A stretch of DNA of 64,000 nucleotides from Melampsora larici-populina 98AG31 (GCF_000204055.1 NW_006768780.1:160286-224285), one strand, 5' to 3'; positions 12,113 to 24,287 are shown, counted from the stretch's first letter. Notes: generated by a model from the letters alone, not told the origin. Translations and numbers: made by a program.

Positions 12113-13130
12113 ACTGTTTTGCCTTATTTCCTAAGCACCTTATATTTGTCATGTATTCCATTACTGTGATGTTGGTGTTTACTTTAAGTTCTCACCATGC
12201 AGCCAGTTGTATTACGTGTTAGCTCTTTTTGTATGTGCTTAGGTTGTCTCCCCATATGGGTGTCTATGTGATGGGAGTTTCCCATCAAACCAAGTGATTA
12301 TTTACAATGATTTAGTGGTGTGTGATGCCTCAAGCACTAATTTTTGGATGGTGATGTTTCATTATACTATAAAGCTCAATTTTTGTTTTGAATTTTCAAT
12401 GAATGTCCAATTGTTTTTTTTTCCATTGTATGGCTGCATGTGACATAATTTGATTTTATTTTCTTTCGTTGATTACTGCTACTTTGCTTAGATTTGTCAC
12501 TCCTTATGGGTTCATCATATATTATAATACATTCATGTGTGATTTATCAATATTTTGCCACGGACGTTGAGCCTTCACCCTATAGAATTGGCAATGACAC
12601 CCAATTTCCTTATTAATTTGTAGTTGGCATGATTTTGGCTCTTTTGCTAAATTCATGGATATACGGTTTCTTGTTTCATATGTGATTCCGCAATTAATAG
12701 CAACTTACATGTTGTCTATGAAGTTTGTGACTTCATTCATGGAGCCACCTCCTACAATGCAAATATAGGTGCATCATTCAATCTCACATGTAACTTACTT
12801 TGATTATCTTTCTCATTTTGAATTAGTGTTGTATGAATTTCCATGTGCATGGGCATCATGGTCTTATGCAGTGATTTTTTGGACAGATCTCATCGGACAT
12901 TTCACATCTGTTTCCAAAACAGTCAGACTCCCCCAAACCAATCTGAAATAAATTTATTCAAGGTCCTTGACTGATTCACTTGATTTCAATCCTTTGTACT
13001 ACACTGGATTATGAGGTGGTGATGTATCTGTCATTCATTTACTATTTTCCTTATTTTTTCTCCATTACTTGGTGTTACTTTTTTCACCATTGGGTCCATT
13101 CTCCTAAGCTTAAACTGAGCTATGTGTGGG
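12113..13130. other. Non-coding, AT-rich
   Basis: Follows the Helitron remnant. I see no gene or clear Helitron terminus. Plus-strand frames here are T-rich and unstructured. Confidence 0.4.
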
Positions 13131-13135
13131 CTGCG

Positions 13136-13622
13136 TTCAGCAATCCAGCTCTGCTGGATCACTTGATCTTTCAGAACGGCTTTGCCTGTTTCTGAAAGGT
13201 CTTTGAGTCCTCCCCATGATGCGCCTTCTTTATGTATGTCAAGGAGGCGCAGGTTGGGGTAGTGAGGGGCTCTGGCCCTGAGGCTTGGTTTTCTTAAACC
13301 AACTGGGTTGGTTTTCTCAAACCAACCCTGCCTCGGATGGAGTCCCCCATTGGTTTGGTGGGTGGGACTGTAATTTTGCTGGGTGGGTGGGGTGGAGCAA
13401 AAAAGACCACTTGTGAGTGGTGTGAGAGTTTAAGGGATTGAGGCATCTTGCTGACAGAGGTCAGAGTCCTCTGATGAAAGTTGGTGTGGGGTGAAATTCT
13501 TTTTGCACGGTCATACAGAGTGATTGTCCCTCTCTGACTGTGCCACCTGTCACATCCACCTTTGACAGGTCGCGCGAGTTGTCTCATGGACTACTGAACC
13601 ACCTGTGTTATGGTGGTTCGAT
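13136..13622. repeat. Cluster of at least eight short hairpins
   Basis: A GC-richer island packed with consecutive inverted repeats. Examples: ATCCAGC/GCTGGAT (13143-13159, loop 3); CTTTCAG/CTGAAAG with nested GGC/GCC (13168-13198); TGCGCCTTCTT/AAGGAGGCGCA (13220-13251, one mismatch); TTGGTTT/AAACCAA (13285-13302); GGGTTGGTTT/AAACCAACCC (13305-13328, loop TCTC); ACCACT/AGTGGT; CAGAGG/CCTCTG; ACCTGTCA/TGACAGGT; GAACCACC/GGTGGTTC (13596-13619). I know no element class with this layout. It may be a structured transposon terminus or a non-coding RNA source; function is unknown. Confidence 0.7.
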
Positions 13623-14170
13623 GTAGGAAATGTGGCACGGTATATGTCCGTCTTTGGCTTTGATTTTGGACCCAATTGCTTCATCAGGTCAGTGTTTGAT
13701 TGCTCTACATTTGTGGCTGGTTGTCACTTCGGTATTGTGAAATTCTCAATTCCTCTGAATTACCTGATGTCTAGATCCCAAGTTGTGCCCAATGTTCTGC
13801 ATTGTTGAAGTTTGTAGACTTTGATTCCTTCTTATGGTATTGGGGTATTGGTGTTTCAATGTATCTGCTAATTGATTTTTGATTCTCTGCTTTCTTCCCA
13901 ATATCAGACAGCACCTTCTTCTTGATTGGGGAAACAATGGTATGTTACATGTCCTTCCTTGGGTTCCAAATGAACCCCATTTGAACCATCTGGTTAGTGT
14001 TCACTCTCTATGTTTTTTATTTTTCACTGTGTTTCTCTTCCCCCTGGCACTTATTGCCTACTTATACCTGACCTACTTCCTGTTTCTTTGCGCTTAGGAC
14101 TCTAGCTTGTGGTCATCTTTTGTACCTTCATATGGATCTACCTGTGATACCTTCCAACACTCTCACACCA
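13623..14170. other. Non-coding spacer before the F-box pseudogene
   Basis: No supported gene. The short frames on both strands are unstructured and overlap each other. Confidence 0.4.
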
Positions 14171-17100
14171 ATGCACTATATTGCCTCAAAATCATTGCCT
14201 GCTGAAGTAATTTGATTGATTATGTCTTATTTAGTTTTAGATTTGCCTTTAACACCTTTGGACCCTTTAAATAGCACTGATAGGCCTTTTGTTAATCATA
14301 CTGCTATCAAGGAAATTCTTAGTCTTTGTTTACTTAGCAGATTGTGTCTGTTGGAACTGGTGATTATTAATGAATCTTTGAACTTGATTACTCCTAACAT
14401 GTCCAAGTCATTGGTGATGATGTCCAGAATGACATTGTGGTGAGCAAGATCTCTACTTAAGCAAAAAAATTTAAAAATTATGTGGAAACTCGAGTTTTTG
14501 GTCAAAGGCACTATTATTATTGAGGTTGTTAGTCATCAAGGTTATTAAAGTTGATTCATTATTTTCATTTCATTATCTTTCAGAATATATATTTACATAA
14601 GCAATTGATAAGATCATTTAAGAGCAAAGAAAAATTCGAAAAGATCAATAAAAATAGTAAAAGAGTGAAAATCATATTAAGAGAATTAGTAAGAAGGGAT
14701 TTGAGGAAGAAGAACATTTAGTTTGGATCTTTAAGAATGGAAACTGTTATGAAAAGAATGAAAGAGGAAGAAGAATATAAAGCAAGTTGGAGAAAAATTT
14801 GAAAATATGGGTATGAAAGCTTGGAAAGTGGTTTTTAGCTTATTAATAGAAGAGATATTGGTTCAGGAAGGTTTTATTGTGAAAGAGAAGGATCACATTA
14901 GTCATCAACAACTTTAATCATGAGGATTGATAAGGGAGGTGTGAAGTTATTCAAGAAAAGGGAAATTTCGAAGAAGGGTACTATGGTATTAATTCCTGTG
15001 TAGTGATGTCATTGATGGATTGGTTGCGCCAAGAGTTTTTCAGAAGGATTTTAGTGCTGTGTGATTGATTGGAGCGCTGTGGAATGATCTTTTGATAGAA
15101 GGAAAATCATTATTAGACGTGAAAATAGTCAAAATTCATCAAAAATGGGAGTTTTTAGTTAATTACATATGGTAAAACTTGTCAGAATTGGGTGTGCAAT
15201 AGTTCATTCGACGCAGAATCATTGTTTTCATAATGTACAATCTTTAAATCATTAGTAGCGGAGGAGTAGTGAAAAAGTTATAAGGCAACAAAGAAACTGG
15301 AGTGAATTTCGAATTTGGAGGTTACATGTGACATTTACATGACAAAACCTTATTTTTGCAATCTTTACAACTCAATAACTTATTCATCACACATCAGAAA
15401 TAGGTGATATAGGGGTGATAAATGATCAGAATCACGAGGGCTATCAAATGAGCTATAGTAATCCAAAATTGAACAACTTTACAAAAAATTTGTAATTCCA
15501 AAAATGGATTTCAGCTATGAATATTAGGAAAAAATCACCTGTATTCATCATAAGAAGATCTGTTCATCATTTATTCACATCAATTGATCAAATTCACGCC
15601 TTGAATCATTACAAACAATAATCTTTATGACATCATATGATTACATTGGAGGATACTCTGTTGATTTTGACGGTTTTTGAGGGTTTTTGGAGGTTGTTGA
15701 CCATTGTTGAAGGTTGTTGGAGAGTTATATACTATTGTTAAGGATTTTACGGGCCTTTGTTCCCCTTTTTACTCATCTTATACTTTTGTTAGAATGTTTT
15801 TAATCATTATTAAATTACTTTACCAGTACTAAGTTCACTAAATAGCCCCTTTACATCAAAGGAGAGATTTCTTTACGTGTGATAAGACTACAAGTCTTCA
15901 TTTGGAATAACAATCAAACTGATTGTTGCTTGCTAGTAATTAAAATTGTGTTTTGTTGTGTTCAAATTGGAATAACACTACAATAGTGTTGAGATTTCTT
16001 TATTTCTAAAACTCACGGGAATAATACTTGAATTAAGTATTGAGACATATTTCTCTGGTGCCTTATCCCAAAGAATTCAGCAAAACCCCGTGTTGGTTCT
16101 TTCAAAGAGGCAGTCTTAGGCAACTTCTACTAGATACTTTATTAGTAGATTATCCCTCTTTAAGCTCTGTAAAGCTCTTGTTGAGCTTTAAGTTCTACAA
16201 CGTCCATGATTTCGAGCACTCATGAATTGCAACGTCTGTGCTTGGGCCATGCTCTGTTTTTACCTGATTTGATACTCAACTCTCTGCTTCTGGATGGGTC
16301 AAAGGGTGGCACAGTCTCTTCATTCAAAAAACAGCACTCTGTTGAGATTCAATTGACACAAGCATATATCATATTATGCTTATAGGAGATTTACCTCAAT
16401 CTTTGTACATATATATACAACAACAAGTTATCTTCCATCAGTCTTCTTTTCCCATCAATGAAAAGAAGACTGTGAGTGAACTATTTTCTTTAATTCTTCA
16501 ATCTGGATCTTTGTGACCTAGTCTGACCTATTTTACTTTCTTATAGTCTTTCTTGTTATCTTTATCAGACTTAAGATGAGATTCTGAACTTGTTTGCTCT
16601 TCCCAACTCAGACCGTATTCCAAGACTTTTTGCCCCTGCTTACATCAAAACTCATCTAGCTTTTATTGATTTCTGCCAAACTACAGGCAGGAACATAAGG
16701 TTCTGTGAGTGTTTGTCACCAGAATCTCATTCTTTGTGTGGTTATATGATTGTGGCATTGAAGCACTCTCTTGAGATACTTTTTGTCAATACAGTCCCAG
16801 ATCAGATCAAATTTTTTGTCTTAGATACACATTTTCCAAATCTCAAGATCATTTGCAGCATTCATGCTACTACTTATGTTGGTTGTTTGTTGTGGTTACG
16901 ACGGCCTATCTTCAGTTCTCTTGAAATTTGCGTTACCAGTTATTGGCATGGAAGAAGTTATTGGCAGAGAGTGATGTCACAGGTTGACAAAATACCAATT
17001 TACTTTCCTCCTAAACTCAAGTACATCATCTTTATCAGTTGGAATGGTAATAAGACTGCAAACGACTCCCTTGTAGCGCTATTTTCCACCAAGAAAATCA

Positions 17101-17240
17101 AGTGCTTATTCAGATATGAAGTGACAACCCAGCAGTTGTTGGTAAGTAATTTTATAAATCTTGAGATTTTCCCGTCCTGACCTCTATTTCTTTTTGGGTA
17201 TTTTCAGGATCTTACCAGTGGTGTTGGTTTGGAAGACTAA
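14171..17240 (+). pseudogene. F-box-like/LRR paralogue disrupted by an LTR
   Basis: Third member of the local family, degenerate. The N-terminus at 14171 reads MHYIASKSLPAEVI, then a stop, then LIMSYLV, matching the F-box-like start LPVELVQLILGHYM of the gene at 20401-19193. Homology continues to SLVMMSRMT, is cut at 14435 by an LTR unit, and resumes at 16204 with SMISSTHELQRLCLGHALFLP, then at about 16590-17150 with FCQTTGRNIRFCECL and LKYIIFISWNG. The 3' end keeps an intron (GTAAGT...TTTCAG) and a last exon DLTSGVGLED ending in TAA at 17240. Removing the LTR and one copy of the target duplication closes the frame at the junction. It is useful for defining the true C-terminus of the family. 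Confidence 0.8.
14436..16199 (+). mobile_element. Solo-LTR-like unit, copy 2
   Basis: 1764 bp, starting TGTGGTGAGC and ending TTCTACA. It is flanked by ACAT (14432-14435) and ACGT (16200-16203), a 4-5 bp target duplication in which one CpG appears to have decayed to CpA. It lies inside the F-box pseudogene and matches copy 1 (inverted) and copy 3 along its length. There is no open reading frame. TG...CA ends and a short duplication fit a solo LTR; no internal region of this family is present in the window. Confidence 0.75.
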
Positions 17241-19192
17241 GTTGAACACTCTGTCCTTGCTTTGAGATTGATTTGTAGTAGTAGTTCAATTCTTTGATGG
17301 TGCTTGAATTTTTAAGGTGACAATCCTTCTACTTGACATGCACTATATAGCTTGAGTAATTATTATATCAATTTTTTCACAATTCATCTTTTTTTCCTTC
17401 TGGTTTTTGTGTGTGTTTCTATCTTATTTGTTTCTTTGGTGGTTGAAGGTGGCTGTGCCGCACCTATTTCTTCTTCTTTTTCTTTTGTGTTGCCAATTGG
17501 TTATATTAATTGTTTGTTGGGAATGCAATTGTGTTGCTGTTCTTTGTCTTGGTGTTTACTGATTGTGGTATCAATTATGACTTGGCTTCCTTGTGTGCCA
17601 TTCAATGTAGCCTTCAGCTGCCTTTTTCACTGTGATAGTTCCGCTTACTTTGGGTGCCTGATGATATGTTATCTTATTCTCCAATCTTGCATGTGCCAAA
17701 TTTTAACAGGTGCTTCAAATCATAGTCAATTTTTTTGACCTGGATTGTCAATTCATTCTCTCAACAGTGGCACCCACCGCTTAAATGCTAGTCAACTTTG
17801 ATTGATAAATGATAACCATTACAGACAGAAGATTAAATTATTGTAGAAATCCAGAAAAAGATGGCCATAGTGAATTTGATAAGATCATCACAAGATGAAC
17901 AAGAATAAATGGTAAACCAAGGATAAGTTTGTTTGTAAATGGTGACACAGTCATGATCATGAAATGAAAATACTCAGCACACTAGGATAATATCAATTTG
18001 GCGGCTGGGCGCCGAACATCTAGTCAAGATCATAACAAGAATACAGAGACCCAAGTTTAAAACACATCATACACTCCCTTAACCCTGTTTATTGTGATTT
18101 GTGAGCCTTGCTACTAGGATTTAACAAGATTCATGATACTTCAGAGACACAAACCAAGATATGGAAGTAGTAATAATATTAAATGACCAATTTCTCCAAA
18201 TTTGAGACAAGGATGGAATCAACAGCTTCAGGGATTGATGTGCACAAAATGATATATGTGAACCAGCTTCCTTTGTTCTTGTTTATCCCTTTCATGGTAC
18301 AAAATTTTGAAAACTCAAGGGGTTTCCCTCTTATTCCTTGTCAATAACAGGAAGGAATTTTACCCATGCTATGTGCAAACTGCATGAGTGAACTTGGAGT
18401 GTTCCCAATGAGTATGTCATGTGAAGAGGAATAATCATGGATCCAGGTTGAAAGTGGAATACTGGAGATGGCTTTTAGGTAGACAGGCATGATATGCTGT
18501 TGCAGCAAGTAAATGGTCAAATAACAACATATTTATGGTGATCTATAGATACATGTAGCAAATAGACATTACTAGCAAATTGCGGCGGGCGCCGCCACTC
18601 TACTTTGGGGCCAAATCAAAACTACACTTGGAAAACTCACACCAGGTCAAAATCAGGTACAGTCATTTTATCTGATAATGAGCACAAGATAAATTACTCG
18701 CAAAGACACCAAATCACATGATAAAAGGAAGCAACAAGCAAACATAATTTTATCTGCACATCAAAGCCATATGTTCTAAAATACGTGCCCACAACAGATA
18801 ATTATCACCAGTTTAACAAGTTAAGCACAGTTAACCAAGGACAATCCTCCTGACTGTCAACAAAACTATAACAATTCCGCAGCAATACCACAGCCACCGT
18901 GTAACACTTCACAACACCCGATGTCAAGGGGTAACAGAAAAAAAATTTGACTAAGCAAAAGAAATCAAAAAATTCAGATAACCTTCACATATGAAAAACC
19001 AAAATTGAATGTATTTATAGATCACCAAGAGATAAAGCAGAAAAAAATGCCTCACAAATCATAAGACAGGATCGCTTTTCACCTCATTAAGCAAATTCTG
19101 TTCACATTGTATATACAGAAGACAAAGTCAGACTTAAGCTGCAAGTGATATAATGATCACTGAGCACGTACCAATAAATCCGGCATTGATAA
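17241..19192. other. Non-coding, repeat-derived
   Basis: A block at about 18170-18330 is similar to 36790-36960 (shared words around AATTTCTCCAA...TTGAGACAAGG). Two GC-rich palindromic words lie at about 17999 (GGCGGCTGGGCGCCG) and 18583 (GCGGCGGGCGCCGCC) and could be termini of an AT-rich element between them, but I found no duplication. A T-rich frame at 17352-17738 lacks an ATG start and I do not call it a gene. The segment 19100-19190 contains the displaced 3' exon sequence of the next gene. Confidence 0.4.
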
Positions 19193-20401
19193 TCAATGTC
19201 TGAAAATACACAATAAGCCGTATTGAGCACATAGCTCCACCAACTCCGGATCCTTTTGGCCTGAGCCATGGCATGAAGTGAAAATAATGTATTTGAAATT
19301 GCGAGGTTTTTGGAGCGAATGAACATTGGGACGTTTTAAAGCTGTGCGCCAATAACTACCTCCTTCGTGATAAGTTGTGATGAAGTACTCCATTTTGTCA
19401 AACATACGCCATAATAACCAAGAGAGATTCGAATGCTGCGGGTCGCAATTGACTGCACGTATCACTCGGAGTCGAGGGAAGACTTCAACCCCTATAGCAA
19501 GAGGTATCACATGTGTAATAAATCCCAAAGACAGAATTTTGAGTGAAGGCCGTAAGGCCAAGATCATATCACTTGATTTGTTCATGTCACGATGAGTCCG
19601 GCACTCGAAAAATTTCACATTCCTTCCTGCAGTACGACAGAAATTTGTAATTGCATCCACATTATTCGAGTTACACTCCACCCACAAATGATGTAAATTC
19701 GGCAAAGCACCAGTTTGCAAGGTCAGATCATCGAAAGATGCACACCCAATAGACAGAGACTCCAAGGAAGGCAATGAGTTGAGGACCTGTCGCAAGGAAT
19801 CGCTGTTGTTACGAGTGCTTGCCACACTGCTACTGTCGAGAATCAACACCTTGAGTTTCGTTAGTCCCTTCATAGCATCTATCAATGGTTTTGAAAAGCC
19901 AAGAGCTTCCCTATAAGAGAGTTTCAAATCGACGAGCGTAGAGCTGCACAAAGCAACGAGATCTGTCACAACATCCATTTGAATGACGTAATCGGAGAGA
20001 CCGGTATTAATCGAGATGACCTGACTTCGATAAGATGATCGGCTTTTGAGGCTTGAATCGTTTTCCATATGACAAGGTAAGAATTGTACATGAGCTAAAC
20101 ATAGACGTTGTAGATAAACCATGCTAGGCATTGACAACGGATTCTTCCACATCATAACGAAACTACTGGCACTTGATGACTTAAATAGACACAAGGAACG
20201 ATAGGCCAAAGGCAATATCGCAACAGCCCAAGACCTTCCTAGAAAACGTAAATTAAGTAGACCCCTAATAGACGAGAAGTCGAGATACGCAACATCGACG
20301 GTATTCGAATCACTGGAAGGATGGAATGGCATATTGCGCATATAGTGGCCTAGAATCAACTGCACTAATTCTACAGGTAAATAGTTTGAGCCAGGCCTCA
20401 T
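19193..20401 (-). CDS. F-box-like/LRR family protein with late premature stop
   Basis: About 402 residues from the ATG at 20401 (MRPGSNYLPVELVQLILGH). The first ~20 residues resemble an F-box-like helix pair; the rest is leucine-rich with LRR-like segments (LTKLKVLILDSSS, LPSLESLSIG, LPNLHHLWVEC). By analogy such proteins are substrate adaptors of SCF ubiquitin ligases, but the substrate is unknown. Compared with its two paralogues the frame ends early: after CIFRH comes TGA, then LSMPDLL and a GTACGT donor, exactly where the others continue into XLTxxQLL and a final exon. So the last ~20 residues are lost by one stop codon. It is otherwise uninterrupted and may still be expressed. Confidence 0.75.
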   Translation of the reverse strand: MRPGSNYLPVELVQLILGHYMRNMPFHPSSDSNTVDVAYLDFSSIRGLLNLRFLGRSWAVAILPLAYRSLCLFKSSSASSFVMMWKNPLSMPSMVYLQRLCLAHVQFLPCHMENDSSLKSRSSYRSQVISINTGLSDYVIQMDVVTDLVALCSSTLVDLKLSYREALGFSKPLIDAMKGLTKLKVLILDSSSVASTRNNSDSLRQVLNSLPSLESLSIGCASFDDLTLQTGALPNLHHLWVECNSNNVDAITNFCRTAGRNVKFFECRTHRDMNKSSDMILALRPSLKILSLGFITHVIPLAIGVEVFPRLRVIRAVNCDPQHSNLSWLLWRMFDKMEYFITTYHEGGSYWRTALKRPNVHSLQKPRNFKYIIFTSCHGSGQKDPELVELCAQYGLLCIFRH

Positions 20402-21667
20402 GATTTGAAATAGTGGATAGGATAATGCGACGAACAAGGCCCAAAATTGTCAACCTTATAATCAATAAAGATGTCAGTTAACACCAATAAATAACACACA
20501 AAATAAGGAATAAGGAAGTTAGCCCCAAAGAAAATTGTACCTGTTGAAAGTCCACAAAAACAATGTTACCAGGATAGAACATCAAGCAATCCATCAAACG
20601 GAGGATACGCACAAAAATAATTGGGGCGGAATCAACATGAATGATACACATCACACCATGCAGATCAATTCCGCATAGTCTGTGTATCCAGTTTTCAACA
20701 CTACACCAGTATCAAATCACACCACGTTCCTTTGCCGGAAGGCCCCGCCACGACACGTGTCATAGAAAGCAAATATAACGCCCAAGGAAACACATAATAC
20801 CAGAATAAAACAACCCTCGTGATAATTGGGCATGGGTTCCAACATATGCTATCCCTAATGACCAAAACAAAGAGTTAATTAACACAGGAGGACAGGAACA
20901 AACACGGCTCTTGACAAAAGAAAACCAACTTGGCAAATTTGATAGGCAGCAGCTGCGAGTCAGATACCAACATTGTGCGTGACGTTCTTGATGCTGAAGA
21001 ACCAGAACTACTTCACTACATTCAATACCTGTTGTATACCTATACACATTAAGAATTGGGGCAACCTCGCAATAAACCGGCCATTGTAAGCATTCTATAC
21101 CCAAGTCACATAGTAGAAGCACAGGCCCACAATGGTGACGTAAAAATCATGCAAAGGGGCGGATGAGTAAAATCCCAATGCTGGATTACCAATGGCCTAA
21201 AAACGCCATTGCAAATTCCAAAACCGAGTACATCAAGGAATCAAGGACAAATCATTTTTTATGCCATTATCACTCCTCATACAACAAACAAATAGAAAAT
21301 GTAATATAGTTGGCCAAAAGCCCTGGACTCAACATTATCGACGCACACAAGTCGCAATCATAAACGAATTAACGTCTGCAATATACAAGTCTTGTAAATC
21401 ATACGTTCCATCAACTTACAATATGATCCAAATATTCTAACGCTCAAAAAAAAAATCACCTATGATTATTTGATTCATTGTCATAATAAACCCGCACCAG
21501 ATCCTGATTACAACATCCCCTATCAACAAAAACCCTATGCTGCTATCATAAAAAAGAAAATGATGTTTACATGAGCGAGGTAATAAGAGTGGAAAACAAT
21601 ATGACACAAACAGAATATCCTTACTGCATTACTTTCAAAAACTAATTATCTCCAAAGTTCGCATAAC
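20402..21667. other. Intergenic between two F-box-like genes
   Basis: No supported gene. A minus-strand frame at 20760-21122 has no recognisable domain and ordinary composition for this AT-rich DNA. Confidence 0.4.
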
Positions 21668-23222
21668 TTACGATACAAGGATATCGCCAAAAAAAAATTT
21701 ATAATCCTGGAGGCACGTAAGACAAAGTATTAATCACCAGTTCAAAGAACGTAACAAAAATTAAAAGACATTAAACATACCAATAGTTGCTTATATGTTA
21801 ACACATGCCTAAATAAACATTCGATTCCGAAGTCAGCGCATAGGCGCACTAATTCTGCATCCTCCTCCTCACAACCATGCCAAGTAGTAAAAACTATATA
21901 TTTGAATTTTGTAGGTTTCCTAACCGTATGAATGTCCGCCCGCTTCAAAGCCTTGCGCCAATACTTGCTACCATTGGAATAATCGGTGATCAATAATTCC
22001 ATCTCATCAAATAAACCACCTTGCAGCCAAAATAAATTATATTTGAAAGACTTCCATCCTGAGCATCGGATAACCCGGAGACGGGGAAACGTGAAGGTGC
22101 ATATATCAATAGGTAAATCATCTGAGATGCAATTAAAAAACAAGATTTCGATTGAGTCTTTCAAAGCCATAATTAATTGCCCTGATTGCTCTGTCCCATC
22201 AGCACTGCCAGCATATTTGGCTCCGAGACAAACGTCCGAGGAGTCCTTGGACAGCGCCCCCAAGGAAAATGGCACCCGAGGGCTAATTCCGAGGCAAATG
22301 TTGGCCCTGGCCGTTGCCTCGGATTGGATCCTTGGATAGGGGTTAACTCGGAGTCAGAATCCGAGGAATCCTCGGATTTTTGGCTCCGAGCCAAATATGC
22401 TGGCTGTGCAGGCGTTAGGCATTCCAAGAAATTGATGTGCATTCCACCTGTGCGACAGAATTCAGTAATCGCGTCAACATTCTTACGATCACATTCTACC
22501 CATAAGTGACACAGGTTTGGCAAACAATCATTCTGTACAGTCAGACTATTGAGAAAAGCACATCGAATCGAAAGAGACCGTAAGGTAGGACACAAGCTCA
22601 GAAATTTTCGCAATGAATGGCAGTCATTAATAGTGTTTCGCATGCGGCTACCATCTATGATCAATACCTCGAGACCACGAACACGTCCCAAGCCACTTAT
22701 CATTCCAGCGGAGAAACCCATTGCAGCAAAAAAACCTAAACAAAGACTTAATAAAGTCTTGCCACACAAAGTAATGAGATCCTCCACTACATCAATTGGG
22801 ATCATAAGGCCACTGATATCGTATAAAGCCACATCTCTGGTATAATGATAGTTGAAACTCAGTAATCGATGACCACCGACCGTAACACAATCAGCGACAT
22901 AGTGAATATTAGTTAAGCCAAGATTTGACAACCGAAATGTGCTCGTCATGAACGCCGGAGTTTTCCACATAATCACCAGTTTTCGCGCGTTGATGGCCTT
23001 CATAATGAGCAATGAGTTATAGACATATTGTAATACTGCCATATTCCAAGATTTCCCTAGCAATCGGAGACAAAGAAAACAAACCGCAGAGTTGAAATCT
23101 GAGAATCGGATATTGGCACTGTTTGATTCGTTCGGAGGAAAAAAAGGGATTTTGTCTACGAGATGAGAGAGAATCATATGCACTAATTCAACAGGTAAAG
23201 TTATTGACTTGGACGACAACAT
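21668..23222 (-). pseudogene. F-box-like/LRR paralogue broken by a MITE
   Basis: Second intact-length paralogue. From the ATG at 23222 (MLSSKSITLPVELVHMILSHL) the frame runs through the leucine-rich region to FLECLTPA, where a 206-bp MITE interrupts it at 22408-22203. Beyond the insertion the homology resumes as DGTEQSGQLIMALKDSIEIL and continues to LFRHVLTYKQLL, a GTATGT...CCAG intron, and a last exon DYKFFFGDILVS ending in TAA at 21668. The insertion plus its 3-bp duplication adds 209 bp and shifts the frame, producing a chimeric C-terminus that stops at 22173. Removing the element and one CAG closes the reading frame exactly. Apart from the insertion I see no other lesion, so the insertion may be recent or the allele may be polymorphic. 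Confidence 0.8.
22203..22408. mobile_element. 206-bp CACTA-like MITE with CAG target duplication
   Basis: The inverted ends are CACTGCCAGCATATTTGGCT at 22203 and, reversed from 22408, CACAGCCAGCATATTTGGCT. It is flanked by the direct 3-bp repeat CAG at 22200-22202 and 22409-22411. The CACTG/CACAG start and the 3-bp duplication fit the CACTA (CMC) superfamily. The interior contains repeated CTCCGAG/CTCGGA words and no coding potential. Confidence 0.85.
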
Positions 23223-24287
23223 TTTGTGAGTCAATAAGAATCTCGATGCAGTAAGAGTGAATCAAGATGCCATAAAATCATCGAGTTAATAACAAAAGCT
23301 CACCAAGCATTGGGGCGACACCAAACGAGTTCATCATAGGGATCGATTGCTCTTGATTAATCTCCGTATCCACTTTGGACTCTACATCCCGGTTTTGACA
23401 GGGAGATAGGTGGAAGAGCAAGAAACAAATGGGGCGTATCGAAACCATTGGGTATTGAGTAGAACAATGAAGATGTGGCCGTTTCATGAAGCGTTGTTGG
23501 AATCCAAGAAGATAGGTTGAAAAATTCAAGATGATGTACTACAACAAACGAAATCGTTAACGATTTCAATGCGGTGAAAACCAAGCACATTCCAAAGTTG
23601 CCACAGCCAACACATGACAAAAAAGTTACACTGGCTTATTTACTATGATCGTCCTCTGTAAGTTGGTCCGATCATTCCATTGCACAAACGCAATGTAGAG
23701 GTAGTTTAAGTTCATACCCATATATTTGGTGCGACCTGTGCCCCAACTATCCACAACTTGCCAACAGATAGATTTGTATTCGGTCACAGGATAGCCTGAT
23801 GACAGCTAAGGTCAATAATAATTCGTTTGTTCAATTGAACGTAGCAGTGGGTAACAAGGGCAAAAAGATCAAAAATAAACCGAACAAAAAACATGGATTG
23901 GTGATATAACTGATATATTATAAGTTGGCAGAACGTACTACATTTGAAAATATACTCGAGCAACAACCAAATCAATTAGACAATCATATGCCTCGCGGAC
24001 TGCTGCAACATTAAATAAACCATCAATAAAGTGTTTCAAAAAATAGACATAAGTAATGTGATCAATTTATCACGAATCACAACAAAACAATACACATGAA
24101 AGACGACCAGGGACATTAATAAACAATCAACAGGAAAAAAGTGACCCACAAACCAAGAAAAATGGTAGGACAACTAAATCAGTTAACACCGGGATAAACA
24201 ACAAATATCAACATAAGTAACCACTAACACAAACCTAAAAGAGTGGTAGGATCAAGAGAAAAACATGAAGCTTACTTGTGTAGAGAT
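23223..24287. other. Intergenic, Helitron 3' flank
   Basis: No gene recognised. The 3' terminus of the Helitron (CTRR preceded by a small hairpin) should lie in this region on the minus strand, but I could not fix it. Confidence 0.4.

Noticed and set aside
10151..16199. A single 6-kb DNA transposon with 1.6-kb TIRs
   Set aside because: Each arm is an independent unit with its own insertion site, and a third copy occurs alone.
17352..17738. 128-codon plus frame rich in Leu, Cys, Phe and Ser
   Set aside because: No ATG at its start; T-rich DNA naturally yields hydrophobic frames, and no splice or homology support exists.
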